Shown here in pieces: positions 43,008 through 52,199 of a DNA stretch of 64,000 nt. Source of the stretch: Terriglobia bacterium (lineage in GTDB: Bacteria; Acidobacteriota; Terriglobia; Terriglobales; Acidobacteriaceae); assembly GCA_020073465.1 (NCBI GenBank), contig JAIQFC010000003.1, forward strand, positions 1 to 64,000, in the 5' to 3' direction. The position numbers and the translations under genes were made by a program. How positions within the stretch are numbered: position 1 is the stretch's first letter; every line of letters begins with the position of its first letter. The notes beneath the pieces were generated by a model. The model had not been told where the DNA came from. It ran no database searches and saw only the letters and a program-made list of their open reading frames with translations.

Positions 43008-43040
43008 TGAACCACAGAGGGCACAGAGGGTCACAGAGAA
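43008..43040. repeat. Dispersed repeat D
   Basis: ACCACAGAGGGCACAGAGGG plus TCACAGAG in the gap between the PASTA gene and rsmB. Another copy (TTAACCACAGAGGGCACTGG) is at 44458-44485 between rsmB and fmt. Confidence 0.8.
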
Positions 43041-43044
43041 GACC

Positions 43045-44415
43045 CTACGATCTTTCGAGAATCGCGGCGAAGAAGCCGTCACAGGGATGAACGCCGGGGA
43101 GCGTGCGCAGGTACGGGCCGCGTGTGAGCGAGAGCGGATCGGAACAGATCAAATCACCTTCTTCTTTGAGACGAGCTAGTTCAGTGCGGCAGTCGAGCAA
43201 GTGGAAAGATGCGGTTCCCGTCAGCGCTTGATCGACTACGTTTTCGTTTTCCTCTTTTTCCAGCGAACACGTGGAGTAGATGAGGCGTCCGCCAGGAGCC
43301 ACATGAGTCAGTGCGGAGCGGAGAATGGCGAGCTGACGCAGTTGCAGCTGCAAGAGATCGTCGGGCTTGAGACGCCACTTGATTTCGGGATTACGCGCGA
43401 GAGTGCCGGTGCCGGAGCAGGGGACGTCGGCGAGGACGCGATCGAAAGCAGAGTTAGACGGAAGAGCGGCCGCGTCGGCGACGAGGACGCCTATATTTCG
43501 CGAACGCTCCCGATCCAGAGCGTCTTTCTTTGAGCGCAACATGGTTTGCAGCAGACGGGCACGGTGCGCGTGTAGCTCGACCGCAGTAATGCTCGCGTCG
43601 GGATTGCGGTCTGCGATGGCGAGTGTCTTCCCACCGGGAGCGGCGCAACAATCAAGGATGAGGGATCCGCGGCCGACGAGAGCGGCGATCAGCTGAGAAG
43701 CTTCGTCCTGAATGACAAGGCGGCCGGCGCGGAATGCCTGGGTCTTCGTGATATCACCGGCATGGACGCGGCGCGCAGAAGTGAGGAGTGCGCCGGGAGC
43801 GAGCTGGATTCCCTCCGCGCCGAGTTCAGCTTCAACTGCAGGATCACGAAGGCGGATTGTTGTCGTCGGAATGGACTGGTCGTAGTGGCAGATTCGTCCG
43901 GTGGCCGAAAGTCCGTACTGCTTAGCCCAGCGTTCAGCCAGCCACAGGGGGTGTGCACAGGCGTGTGCGAGGGCTTCGGGAGAGGCTGCGGGCTCGTCCA
44001 TCTGGGGCGCTTCGCGACTTGGCCGGGCTTTGGCAGCGAGTTTGCGCAGAACTGCATTCGTGAATGGGGCGGCGGAACGCTTGCGGGCACGCTTCACCAG
44101 TTCGACGCTCTCGTGAATTGCGGCGCGGGACGGAATGCGGTCGAGCCGGCGAAGCTGATAGAGAGCGAGGCGCAGAGCAATGAGGATCTCGAGATCGAGT
44201 TTGGAAAGCGGCTGCGATGAGGTTCCTGCAATTTCGTCATCGAGCTGGGAGCGCCAGCGTAGAACGCCCATCACGAGTTCGGTGGCGAGAGCGTGGTCCG
44301 CAGTTGAGAGCTGTTCGTACTTGGCAGAGTGCAGGAGCTCGGAGGTGTAGGCGGAATCTCGCTCGACGCGAAGAAGGATGTCGAAGGCGGCGGCGCGAGC
44401 GGGAGAAACGGGCAT
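43045..44415 (-). CDS. rsmB: 16S rRNA m5C967 methyltransferase RsmB
   Basis: 456 residues from the ATG at 44415 (MPVSPARAAAFDILLRVE). N-terminal NusB-like RNA-binding domain, then a SAM fold with LDCCAAPGGKTLAIAD and both catalytic cysteine motifs, DVPCSGTGTLARNPEIKW and STCSLEKEENE. Downstream of fmt on the same strand, the common fmt-rsmB order. Confidence 0.95.
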   Translation of the reverse strand: MPVSPARAAAFDILLRVERDSAYTSELLHSAKYEQLSTADHALATELVMGVLRWRSQLDDEIAGTSSQPLSKLDLEILIALRLALYQLRRLDRIPSRAAIHESVELVKRARKRSAAPFTNAVLRKLAAKARPSREAPQMDEPAASPEALAHACAHPLWLAERWAKQYGLSATGRICHYDQSIPTTTIRLRDPAVEAELGAEGIQLAPGALLTSARRVHAGDITKTQAFRAGRLVIQDEASQLIAALVGRGSLILDCCAAPGGKTLAIADRNPDASITAVELHAHRARLLQTMLRSKKDALDRERSRNIGVLVADAAALPSNSAFDRVLADVPCSGTGTLARNPEIKWRLKPDDLLQLQLRQLAILRSALTHVAPGGRLIYSTCSLEKEENENVVDQALTGTASFHLLDCRTELARLKEEGDLICSDPLSLTRGPYLRTLPGVHPCDGFFAAILERS

Positions 44416-44509
44416 GAATTTCAGATTGTAGGCCTTTGAAGGGAGACGGGAAGATCTTAACCACAGAGGGCACTGGGACACGGAGTTTCCTACATCCTCC
44501 GCATGTCCG

Positions 44510-45454
44510 CTAGGATGCGCCGAGTTTCTCGCCGGGCTTGGGGCGGTACCCGTGGACGAAGTCGCGGGCGGACATGCGCTTCTTGCCTTCCAATTGAATT
44601 TCGAGAAGTTCCAGAGAGCTGTTGTGGCCGCAGCCAACGAGCAGGCGAGTTTCTCGGAGATGCAGCTCGGCCCGCGGCAACGAGTCGTTGAGAGCAGTGG
44701 CTTTCGAGATCTGAAGGTTCTTGCCGCGGAACCTGGTGAAGGCTCCGGGCCAAGGTTGAAATCCACGAATGCGGTTGAAGATTTGCGTGGCCGGGAGCGA
44801 GAAATCGATCAGGCCATCTTCTTTCTTCAGGATGGGGGCTAGCGTGGCTTTGGAATGGTCTTGCGGGGTGGGATGGACATTGCCAGCTTGCAGGCCACCG
44901 AGGGTTTCAACCATCAGGTCGGCGCCAACTGCGGCCAGGTGTGGCGCGAGGGTTTCGGCGGTGTCGTCGGGCGCGATTGGCAACTCACTTTGAAGGAGGA
45001 TGTCGCCGGTGTCGAGTCCGGCGTCGATGCGCATGGTGGTCACGCCGGTGACGGTTTCGCCTTGCGCAATCGCCCACTGGATGGGGGCTGCGCCGCGATA
45101 TTTGGGAAGAAGCGAGCCGTGCAGGTTGATATTACCGAGGGGTGGAAGGTCGAGCATCCATTGCGGAATGAGGCGGCCGTAGCCGACGACGATGATGGCT
45201 TCGGGTTGGAGTGCGGTGAGTTGGGTGCGGAATTCGTCGTTGTTCTTGATCTTGTCGGGTTGTATTACTGGCAGCGCGAGTCGAATCGCGGATTGCTTGA
45301 CGGGTGAGGGGATGAGTTCGAGTCCGCGGCCTTTGGGACGGTCGGGCTGAGTCACGACAAGGGAGACGCAGAATCCGGCGTCGACTAGCTTCTCGAGCGT
45401 GGGGACGGCGAATTGGGGCGTGCCACAGAAGACGAGATTGAGGCGTGGAGGCAT
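44510..45454 (-). CDS. fmt: Methionyl-tRNA formyltransferase
   Basis: 314 residues. LNLVFCGTPQFAVPTLEKLV opens the formyltransferase fold; NINLHGSLLPKYRGAAPIQW carries the catalytic Asn and His and MRIDAGLDTGDILLQ the Asp. The C-terminal OB-like domain ends in KRMSARDFVHGYRPKPGE. Formylates initiator Met-tRNA; def lies in the same direction upstream, separated by a ~310-bp repeat-filled gap. Confidence 0.96.
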   Translation of the reverse strand: MPPRLNLVFCGTPQFAVPTLEKLVDAGFCVSLVVTQPDRPKGRGLELIPSPVKQSAIRLALPVIQPDKIKNNDEFRTQLTALQPEAIIVVGYGRLIPQWMLDLPPLGNINLHGSLLPKYRGAAPIQWAIAQGETVTGVTTMRIDAGLDTGDILLQSELPIAPDDTAETLAPHLAAVGADLMVETLGGLQAGNVHPTPQDHSKATLAPILKKEDGLIDFSLPATQIFNRIRGFQPWPGAFTRFRGKNLQISKATALNDSLPRAELHLRETRLLVGCGHNSSLELLEIQLEGKKRMSARDFVHGYRPKPGEKLGAS

Positions 45455-45522
45455 TGTGGAGACTGACTCAGCGAGTCACTTAGGCGACAGAACCTCAGGG
45501 GCTAAAGAGTGTGCGTGAGAAC

Positions 45523-45735
45523 TCGTGCCGTCCCTGACGGGACTCGCTCTTTGTCCCACCGCACCCAGGGCTTACGCCCTGGGCTAATGAATGCCGCCCC
45601 TGCGGGGCTGGAATTTGCTGATCCCGTTCTACCTCTTCACCCGGAATTCAGTTCTCACGCATACTCTAAAGCCCGAATTCCTTGGCGGAACTGTTGCCGC
45701 AGCGCTGGAAGCGCTGCGCCACCCAAAAAACTCAC
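45523..45735. repeat. Composite repeat B between def and fmt
   Basis: CTCGTGCCGTCCCTGACGGG, ACCCAGGGCTTACGCCCTGG, GCCGCCCCTGCGGGGCTGG, GATCCCGTTCTACCTCTTCA and GAATTCAGTTCTCAC in the same order as at 20092-20256, followed by GCAGCGCTGGAAGCGCTGCG plus CCACCCAAA (45698-45727), also found at 10691-10720. No gene in 45455-45762. Confidence 0.85.
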
Positions 45736-45762
45736 TGCTCAATGAGTCATTCTCTCACTTCC

Positions 45763-46272
45763 TCACCATTCTCCCGCTTTCACCAGTTTGCGGATTTTGC
45801 GTTTGATCAGGTCGCGCTTCAGAGCGCTGAGATGGCTGATGTAGAGTTTGCCATTCAGATGGTCGGTCTCGTGGAGGAAGGCGCGGGCTAAGAGCTCTTC
45901 TCCTGTCTTTTCGTACAGTTTTCCGTGCACATCCTGGGCACGAACGGTCACCTTGTTGGGCCGGGTTACGTTCTCGCGAAAGTCGGGAATGCTGAGGCAG
46001 CCTTCATTCTGGGTGTGTTTGCCTTCGGTATGAATGATTTCCGGATTGATGAGAACGAGCTTGGCTTTGGGATCCTCTTTGAAGGTCACGTCGATTACAG
46101 CAATACGGCGCGAGATGCCGATCTGGGGGGCCGCCAGACCGACACCGTGAGCTGCGTACATCGACTCAAACATGTCGTCGATGAGTTTCTTCAGTTCCTC
46201 GTCGAAGACTATGACCTTCTCAGCGGGCTTGTCGAGGACCGGATTGCCGAACTTTACGATGGGATAAATCAT
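45763..46272 (-). CDS. def: Peptide deformylase
   Basis: 169 residues. All three metal-site motifs are present: GVGLAAPQIG, EGCLSIP and HETDHLNG (HExxH). Leu replaces the more usual Gln just before the His. Removes formyl groups from nascent proteins, reversing the fmt step. Its ATG overlaps the aroC stop by one base (TGATG), so it is coupled to aroC. Confidence 0.96.
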   Translation of the reverse strand: MIYPIVKFGNPVLDKPAEKVIVFDEELKKLIDDMFESMYAAHGVGLAAPQIGISRRIAVIDVTFKEDPKAKLVLINPEIIHTEGKHTQNEGCLSIPDFRENVTRPNKVTVRAQDVHGKLYEKTGEELLARAFLHETDHLNGKLYISHLSALKRDLIKRKIRKLVKAGEW

Positions 46273-47444
46273 CAGTAGTTTTTCAATTGCTGGCAGTAGC
46301 CTTGGAAATTGCGCAGAGTTTCGGTCATGGAGTCACCGCCAAATTTTTCGAGAGAGCAACGGGCCAGAGTGAGGGCGACCATGGCCTCGGCTGCGACTCC
46401 GGCGGCGGGAACGACGCAGACGTCGGACCGCTCGTAGGCGGCCTTCACGGGCTCACGCGTGGCGAAGTCGACGGACTGCAACGGGCGGCGGAGCGTGGAA
46501 ATCGGCTTCAAGTAGCCGCGCACGCGGAGTTCTTCTCCATTCGAGACGCCGCCTTCGATGCCGCCGGCATTGTTGCGGGCGCGAGAGAAGGCCGTGTAGC
46601 CCGAAGTGCCCGTATAACCAATTTCATCGTGAACGGCGGAACCGGTGGAAAAGGCAGCGGCGACGCCGGAACCAATCTCGACCGCTTTGACGGCTTGCAG
46701 GGACATGACGGCCGCGGCAAGGAGGGCGTCGAGGCGTTCATCCCATTGGGCGTAGGTTCCGAGGCCGGGCGGGACCTGGTGGGCGACGACTTCGAAGACA
46801 CCGCCGAGCGAGTCGCCGGTCTTGAGAACCTTGTCGACTTCTTCTTTCATGCGCTGCTCGGCTTCCGCATCGGCACAGTTCAGGAGAACCTCTTCGCGAT
46901 GGTAGAGAGCACGAATCTGCTCCCAGGACACTTCTGCCTGGACCGTGATGCTGCCGGTGGTGATGACGTGGCTGAGCACTTCAATCCCGAGTTCGCGCAG
47001 GAAGAGCTTCGCCAGCGCTCCGATGGCAACGCGTGCGGCGGACTCACGGGCGGAGGCGCGCTCCAAAACATAACGGGCCTCCGAGAAGTTGTATTTCAGA
47101 GCGCCGGCGAGGTCGGCGTGGCCGGGCCGGGGAGAGGCGACACGCTTGTGTTTGGCGGGATCGCCTTCGCCGACGGGGAGCGATTCCTGCCAATTCTTCC
47201 AGTCCTTGTTTTCGAGTTGGACGGCGATGGGTGATCCGATCGTTTTGCCGTGATGCACACCGGAGAGGATGTGAGCGGTGTCGCGCTCAATCTTCATGCG
47301 GCCGCCGCGGCCGTAGCCCTGCTGGCGGCGCCAGAGCTCACGATCGACGAAGGCCTGATCCACTTTCAACCCGGCGGGCAAGCCGGAAAGGAAAGCGACC
47401 AAGGCTTCGCCGTGAGACTCACCGGCGGTGAAGTAACGGAGCAT
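46272..47444 (-). CDS. aroC: Chorismate synthase
   Basis: 390 residues. GESHG near the start, RRQQGYGRGGRMKIE, RPGHADLAGALKY, ERASARESAARVAIG and the conserved RNNAGGIEGGVSNGEEL. Makes chorismate from EPSP using reduced flavin. First gene of an aroC-def pair. Confidence 0.97.
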   Translation of the reverse strand: MLRYFTAGESHGEALVAFLSGLPAGLKVDQAFVDRELWRRQQGYGRGGRMKIERDTAHILSGVHHGKTIGSPIAVQLENKDWKNWQESLPVGEGDPAKHKRVASPRPGHADLAGALKYNFSEARYVLERASARESAARVAIGALAKLFLRELGIEVLSHVITTGSITVQAEVSWEQIRALYHREEVLLNCADAEAEQRMKEEVDKVLKTGDSLGGVFEVVAHQVPPGLGTYAQWDERLDALLAAAVMSLQAVKAVEIGSGVAAAFSTGSAVHDEIGYTGTSGYTAFSRARNNAGGIEGGVSNGEELRVRGYLKPISTLRRPLQSVDFATREPVKAAYERSDVCVVPAAGVAAEAMVALTLARCSLEKFGGDSMTETLRNFQGYCQQLKNY

Positions 47445-47764
47445 AAATTTTCGATTGTACCTGATGGCTCCAAGAACGAGTACGGCGGACGCGATTAGGC
47501 AGAGGTGAGCTGCTGCCGGAGTGCATTAACGATTCACGCAAGATCCCTGCGGCTTCGCTCAGGGCAGGCTCTTCGCTCCGCCTGAAAGGCGGCTGCGCTC
47601 AGGATGACGCCGGACGTTATTTTGTCGAGAAATGGAAGATTCCCGCGTTTCACTGTGCATTCAGGCGCGGAGAAGCGCTACAATGACGCAAAGCCGCTGG
47701 TTCGCCAGTTGCCGTTTACCGTTCACCGTCGCTTCGCAAATTTCTGGCCCAATGAGGAGAAGGC
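47445..47764. other. aroC-regulator gap with tandem repeat A copies
   Basis: GATCCCTGCGGCTTCGCTCA plus GGGCAGGCTC, then TTCGCTCCGCCTGAAAGGCG plus GCTGCGCTCAGGATGACG (47543-47608): repeat A, then a hairpin CGCCTGAAAGGCG inside a second A. TACAAT at 47679-47684 may be the -10 of the regulator gene. No gene seen. Confidence 0.55.
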
Positions 47765-48463
47765 GTGTCCCCCAACACACCGATCCAACGCGAAGGTCCG
47801 TTTCCCGGCAAGAAAATTCGCTGCGTTCTCGTGCATGACCACGTGCTGCTCCGGCAAGGATTGCAGCGTCTTTTGGAGGATGAGCCCGACCTGGAAGTCG
47901 TCGCGGAAGCCCGGAATGCGGCCGAGGCGCTACAGAGGGTGCTTGAACACCGTCCGGATGTCGTCATCGTGGATGCGCAGACTCTGGGCCTGTCTGCCCT
48001 GGATGCCGAGAAATTGATCTTGCAAGAATCTCCCCACAGCAAGGTGCTGTTCTTAAGCATGCACGAGGAAGACGAATCCGCGGTGCACGCGGCCGCCGAC
48101 CGCAAGATCGGGTACGCGGTGCGCGAAACGTCTGCCGAAGAATTGGTGCAGATGGTGAGAGCGAGCCACTACAACGGCTGGGCCGGCGTGCGGGAAATGC
48201 CGCAGCAGGGTAGTGGGGAGTGGAACTCCACGGAGGCGTTGTTGCCCCGAAAGCGAGTGTTGACGGCCCGTGAACGTGAAGTATTGAAACTTCTGGCCGA
48301 AGGCCAGACCGTGCGTTCGGCGGCCAGCATTCTGGGCCTGAGCATCAAGACAGTGGACGCGCACAAGTTCAATCTCATGCGGAAGCTGGGAATTCACAAC
48401 AAGGCCGAGCTTGTGATGTGGGCGATCCGGAAGAGAGTGGTGAAGATTCCGGCGAATTTCTAA
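47765..48463 (+). CDS. NarL/LuxR-type response regulator with atypical receiver
   Basis: 232 residues from a GTG at 47765 with AGGAGAAGG just before it. N-terminal receiver-like domain (CVLVHDHVLLRQGLQRLLED, DVVIVDAQTLGLSALDAEKL) and a complete LuxR helix-turn-helix (LTAREREVLKLLAEGQTVRS, ILGLSIKTVDAHKFNLMRKL). The usual acidic pair DD reads HD, the strand after the phospho-Asp lacks the MP motif, and the conserved Lys is Arg (GYAVRETSAEEL), so phosphorylation may be weak or absent. No sensor kinase nearby. Confidence 0.88.
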   Translation: MSPNTPIQREGPFPGKKIRCVLVHDHVLLRQGLQRLLEDEPDLEVVAEARNAAEALQRVLEHRPDVVIVDAQTLGLSALDAEKLILQESPHSKVLFLSMHEEDESAVHAAADRKIGYAVRETSAEELVQMVRASHYNGWAGVREMPQQGSGEWNSTEALLPRKRVLTAREREVLKLLAEGQTVRSAASILGLSIKTVDAHKFNLMRKLGIHNKAELVMWAIRKRVVKIPANF

Positions 48464-48504
48464 AGCGCGTATTCATAAACGCGCTGATGGTCTTGTTGAT
48501 CTGC

Positions 48505-48570
48505 CTCAGGGGCTGAAGCCCTGATTTGGGGGCTCCTCCGGCATGGCTGGAAGCCGTGCCCTTTCAAATC
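48505..48570. repeat. Paired hairpin repeats after the regulator
   Basis: CAGGGGCTGAAGCCCTG (48507-48523) and GGCATGGCTGGAAGCCGTGCC (48540-48560) in tandem, then CTTTCAAATC. The pair may terminate both convergent genes. Confidence 0.6.
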
Positions 48571-48668
48571 CATTCGCGTAAATGCTCCAGCAAGAGCCTT
48601 CCCGGGGACAGATGCCGCAGAGTGCTTTGAGAATCTCGCCTCAACTCCTTTCCTTCTACAACCACAAC

Positions 48669-49367
48669 TCAGGTTTGTTTGGCGGCTTCGGCTAACTCGG
48701 CCAGGCTGGTGACTTCCAGGTCGGGCGTAGCTTCGGCGGCTTTGACGGCGCCCACTCCTGCTCTGGCAGATGGACGATTCACCCAAACCGTTGCTAGGCC
48801 GAGAGACTGGGCGGGAATCACGTCGTGGTAGATGCTCTGACCGATGTGGAGCACACGGTGAGCCGGAGCGTTGACGCGACGCAGGGCCAGCTCAAACATC
48901 TTCAGCGAGGGCTTGTAGGCCTTTGCCTGCTGCGCAGTGATGACCTCATCGAATTCAACCTGCAACTGGGGACGGGTGGCGGCGAAGAGATCGTCATCCA
49001 CATTGGAGAGAATCGCCAGGCGAAAGCGCGTCTTGAGCTGACGAAGGGCGTCAACTGTGTCGGGCCAGGGTTTCCAGCCGGCGAGCGAATCCGGGAGTGA
49101 GCGGGCTTCCTCTTCGGTGGGAGAGAATCCGAGTTGCGCACCGAAACGCCGGACGACGGACTGCAAGACTTCGCGATAGGGATGGAATGGGCCCTGCTCG
49201 GAGAGTTGCTCGAAATCGCCGTAGAGCTTCAAGAGCGCGGCATCTTCGAGCTTCTGGCCGTGGGCAGCAAGAATGCGGTGAAGCGCCGAGAGAATGCCGG
49301 CTTCCCAGTCGATCAGCGTGCCGTAACAATCGAAGGTAAGAATTTCGAAGCGGTTGAAGTCGAGCAT
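48669..49367 (-). CDS. HAD-family hydrolase, haloacid dehalogenase type II-like
   Basis: 232 residues. Nucleophile motif LTFDCYGTLIDWEAG, motif II AILSNVDDDLF, the Lys in KAYKPSLKMFELAL and HIGQSIYHDVIPAQSLGL for motif III, with Gln where many HADs have Asp, as in 2-haloacid dehalogenase relatives. A helical cap lies between. The substrate (small phosphate or haloacid) is unknown. Confidence 0.88.
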   Translation of the reverse strand: MLDFNRFEILTFDCYGTLIDWEAGILSALHRILAAHGQKLEDAALLKLYGDFEQLSEQGPFHPYREVLQSVVRRFGAQLGFSPTEEEARSLPDSLAGWKPWPDTVDALRQLKTRFRLAILSNVDDDLFAATRPQLQVEFDEVITAQQAKAYKPSLKMFELALRRVNAPAHRVLHIGQSIYHDVIPAQSLGLATVWVNRPSARAGVGAVKAAEATPDLEVTSLAELAEAAKQT

Positions 49368-49468
49368 GGGCCCTTGTTCGCCCCTCCGGCATGGGACATC
49401 TCAGACAAAGATTGGAGACCAGCCCGCGGGGCACGTCGGGTTTGGTCGTTCTGATTTTCGGCTGCGTT

Positions 49469-50149
49469 CTACCTGAGCTCAAACGGCTGCGAGAGCTGGA
49501 AGCTGACTGCAGACTCGGCCGGGAGAACGATGTCCTTGTTTCCGGTCAACGCGGAGCCTCCGGCCCCGGCGCCTCCGCCAGCCAGTGCTCCGATGGCGGC
49601 GCCTTTGCCTCCGCCAGCCAGGCCGCCGATGATTCCACCCAGAGCGGCGCCACCTCCAGTAATGACCGCGGTGCGTTTGCCTTTGCCCTTGGCGGTGAAA
49701 GTTTTCAGAGCAGTTTGAACCGGCATGTCTGTCCCATTCAAGGTTACGGAGTCGAGACGGACCTGCAGCACGGCGCCACCGGCGAATTTGCCCAGGGGCT
49801 TGGCGTCGGTCACAGTGCCGCCAACAGTTGCGCCTTGCGGGATCGCTACGGCGTTCCCGACCAGAACGTCCTTGGCCACGGAACCCGTGAAGGTCTGACC
49901 GGACTGGCTCAGCTTCGAGCCCAGCGCGGAGCCCAGGCTGACCGTAATCGTGGTGCCGGCAGGCACAACGATGGGCTGCTTCTTAGCCTCCTTGTGTTCC
50001 TTGCTGCCCTTTTCGGAGCCGCCTGTGGAGGTGTCGGTGGTCTTGCCTGTGTCGCTGGTGTTGTCGTCCGGAGAAGGCTTGCTGGTACAGCCGAGCAGAG
50101 CCAGCGTGAGATAGAAACTCAGGGTGAACAGGACCAAACGTGAGCGCAT
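49469..50149 (-). CDS. Lipoprotein with a glycine-zipper segment
   Basis: 226 residues from the ATG at 50149 (GGAGG five bases before). Lipobox LALLGC, then a Ser/Thr/Lys-rich linker, a beta domain ([40 protein letters not shown]) and a ~40-residue Gly-zipper region (about 165-205; e.g. [19 protein letters not shown]) that may insert in a membrane. Function unknown; resembles surface lipoproteins of acidobacteria. Confidence 0.8.
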   Translation of the reverse strand: MRSRLVLFTLSFYLTLALLGCTSKPSPDDNTSDTGKTTDTSTGGSEKGSKEHKEAKKQPIVVPAGTTITVSLGSALGSKLSQSGQTFTGSVAKDVLVGNAVAIPQGATVGGTVTDAKPLGKFAGGAVLQVRLDSVTLNGTDMPVQTALKTFTAKGKGKRTAVITGGGAALGGIIGGLAGGGKGAAIGALAGGGAGAGGSALTGNKDIVLPAESAVSFQLSQPFELR

Positions 50150-50265
50150 AGGAACCTCCGTCGTTGCCAATGTACCGGAAGTAGGTTCAAGGGAGCAATG
50201 GAAAGGTGGGCAGGCCGGGAATCGAGAGTGTATCGTCCGGATTCGCTTACGTCTCGCGCGTCTAG

Positions 50266-50784
50266 CTAGGTAGTGCCGAAGGTCCAGCGAGTTGCGGTCT
50301 TTGGGAAATCTTTCTCGGTCCATGCCAGGACGGTCCGGGGATGAACGGAATACACCACGCTTTCTCGAGGGATGATCATCAGAGGCATCTTGTATTTTGC
50401 GCGCGAGGCCGCGTCGAGCTTCTTGAAAGTCGGCGAATCGTTGAGATCGACCTCGACCGCATTTCCTTCCAAGATTACGACATCATCTCCCGACTCCAGG
50501 TGGATAGAAACTGCAGGGTTGCGCGCAAGATTGCGCGCCTTGCGGGTCGAGCGCGCGGTGCCGAAGTAGATGGCACGGTCGATCCAAAATCCCCACACCG
50601 GAATGGAATGGGGCCTGCCATCGGGACGTGCAGTACACGCCCAATAATTCTTCGAGTCCGTCAGGCGCTTTTCAGCGTGACTGAATGGGAGGTACTGTTT
50701 TCGAGGCTTGAGTCCGTATAGGGGCGGGATATCGGGCAAGCCCGCGGGAACGACAGATTTTTCGGAGGCTCCGGGTTTCGACAT
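50266..50784 (-). CDS. Pyridoxamine 5'-phosphate oxidase-like flavin-fold protein
   Basis: 172 residues. The split-barrel pattern YWACTARPDGRPHSIPVWGF, AIYFGTARSTRKARNLARNP, VSIHLESGDDVVILEGNAVE and the end TRWTFGT fit the PPOX/F420-type families that bind FMN or F420. Substrate unknown. Followed by a YhaM-like gene on the same strand across a 38-bp gap. Confidence 0.85.
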   Translation of the reverse strand: MSKPGASEKSVVPAGLPDIPPLYGLKPRKQYLPFSHAEKRLTDSKNYWACTARPDGRPHSIPVWGFWIDRAIYFGTARSTRKARNLARNPAVSIHLESGDDVVILEGNAVEVDLNDSPTFKKLDAASRAKYKMPLMIIPRESVVYSVHPRTVLAWTEKDFPKTATRWTFGTT

Positions 50785-50822
50785 GGCAGCTCCAGGGACC
50801 CGCGAATGCTTGGTCCAGAAGA

Positions 50823-51920
50823 TTACCTCTGCGGATCGAGGCCGGGCAAGGTGGGAGTCTGGTCGTGATTGTTGCGGTCGCCAGAGGGCGTGGCTTCATT
50901 TCCAGCTTCTCGTTTGGGTGAGAGGTCAGGGCTCTGCGCCGCAGGCGTCTTCCTGGGAGCCAGGAACTTTTCGGTGTTCAACAGTGGCCGGCCGAGCGAG
51001 GGATTGTAGCTGGTCCAGGGGCTCTCCAGATCGGCCTCACGTTCGAAGTGGGCACGCATGGCTTCCATCTTGGAATCGAGGTCGTCGAGGTAGTGAAGCA
51101 TGAGAGCTTCGGGGAACATGGGCAGCTTGGGTGAGCCGAATTCGTACTGGCCGTGGTGGCTGATGATCAGGTGCTCGAGCAGAGTCTTGAGTTCCGCGGG
51201 GAATTCGGGAACAAGAGCAATCTTGGCGTGCAGCATCTCGAGCTCGATGACCATGTGGCCCAACAGTTGGCCCTTGGTGGTATAGGAAAACGAGCGGTTG
51301 TAGGTGAGTTCGTGGATCTTTCCGATGTCGTGAAGAAAGACGCCGGTGAGGAGAAGGTCCCGATTGATCTGCGGATAGTTTTGACCGATCAACTCGACGG
51401 AGCGGAATAAGGAGACGACGTGGTCAAGCAGGCCGCCAATGTAGGCGTGGTGCAGGGTCTTGGCGGCGGGAGCGTTGCGATAAGCGGAGGCGATTTCCGG
51501 ATCGGCCATGAAGGCCTGCAACAAAGAGCGCAAATAAGGATTCTGGAAGGAGACGACGTAGGCTGCCAGCGTCTGCCAGAGTTCGTCGATATTCTTCGTG
51601 GTCTTGGGAAGGTAGTCGTCGAATTCGATCTCTGAGTCGCCAAGCTTGCGCAGCTTGTGGATGGTGAGCTGGAAGCGGTTCTTGTACTTGTTGATGAGGC
51701 CTTTGATTTTTAGAAAATCATCCTGCTCGAACGCTTCGAGGACCTCTTCGACGTTGTCCCACATTTTGGCTTCGAGCTGGCCGGTACGGTCGGCGAGCGT
51801 GAGAGCGATGTAGGGCTCGCCGGTCTTCTTGGGTTTAATCTGCTTGGCGACGACGACGAAGGTCGAGGTGATGACCTTGTTTTCGTGGCGGACGCAGTCG
51901 GCGATGTAGAAATCCTTCAT
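50823..51920 (-). CDS. YhaM-like 3'-5' exoribonuclease (OB-fold plus HD domain)
   Basis: 365 residues. N-terminal OB fold (IALTLADRTGQLEAKMWDN), HD domain with HHAYIGGLLDHVVSLF, GVFLHDIGKIHEL and LEHLIISHHGQYEFG. YhaM/CbfA proteins degrade RNA or DNA from the 3' end. A Pro/Asn-rich tail (from ~325) extends the usual length. Confident family call; substrate inferred. Confidence 0.88.
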   Translation of the reverse strand: MKDFYIADCVRHENKVITSTFVVVAKQIKPKKTGEPYIALTLADRTGQLEAKMWDNVEEVLEAFEQDDFLKIKGLINKYKNRFQLTIHKLRKLGDSEIEFDDYLPKTTKNIDELWQTLAAYVVSFQNPYLRSLLQAFMADPEIASAYRNAPAAKTLHHAYIGGLLDHVVSLFRSVELIGQNYPQINRDLLLTGVFLHDIGKIHELTYNRSFSYTTKGQLLGHMVIELEMLHAKIALVPEFPAELKTLLEHLIISHHGQYEFGSPKLPMFPEALMLHYLDDLDSKMEAMRAHFEREADLESPWTSYNPSLGRPLLNTEKFLAPRKTPAAQSPDLSPKREAGNEATPSGDRNNHDQTPTLPGLDPQR

Positions 51921-52199
51921 GGAGTGTGCTCCATGAGTATAAGCGAGGGGAGTGCTCAGTGAGCGCGTTTAAAAGCGCGCGGATGGAGTGCAATCACTGC
52001 ACGCGAGATCCTTCGACCCGGCTGAAGAACGCCGGGTCTCAGGATGACGCCCTCTAAAGGAAAGCACAGTCCGCAAACGAAATCAGAAACCGGACTTGCT
52101 CGTCAGCCGGTTTCCAGGCTGGCTTGCAATCCATGCCGCGCTGGGCCGACGGGCTTCGCCCTGTTTGGACAGCCGAGGCGGCTGTCGCTACACGAGTCG
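51921..52199. repeat. Gap with repeats A and C
   Basis: GAGATCCTTCGACCCGGCTG, AAGAACGCCGGGTCTCAGG plus ATGACGCC (52008-52050), where CCCGGC/GCCGGG forms an inserted hairpin, and GGACAGCCGAGGCGGCTGTC plus GCTACA (52167-52192). No gene. Confidence 0.75.

Noticed and set aside
44416-44766. N-terminal extension of the rsmB frame
   Set aside because: The extra 117 codons are fmt in another frame; RsmB begins normally at 44415.
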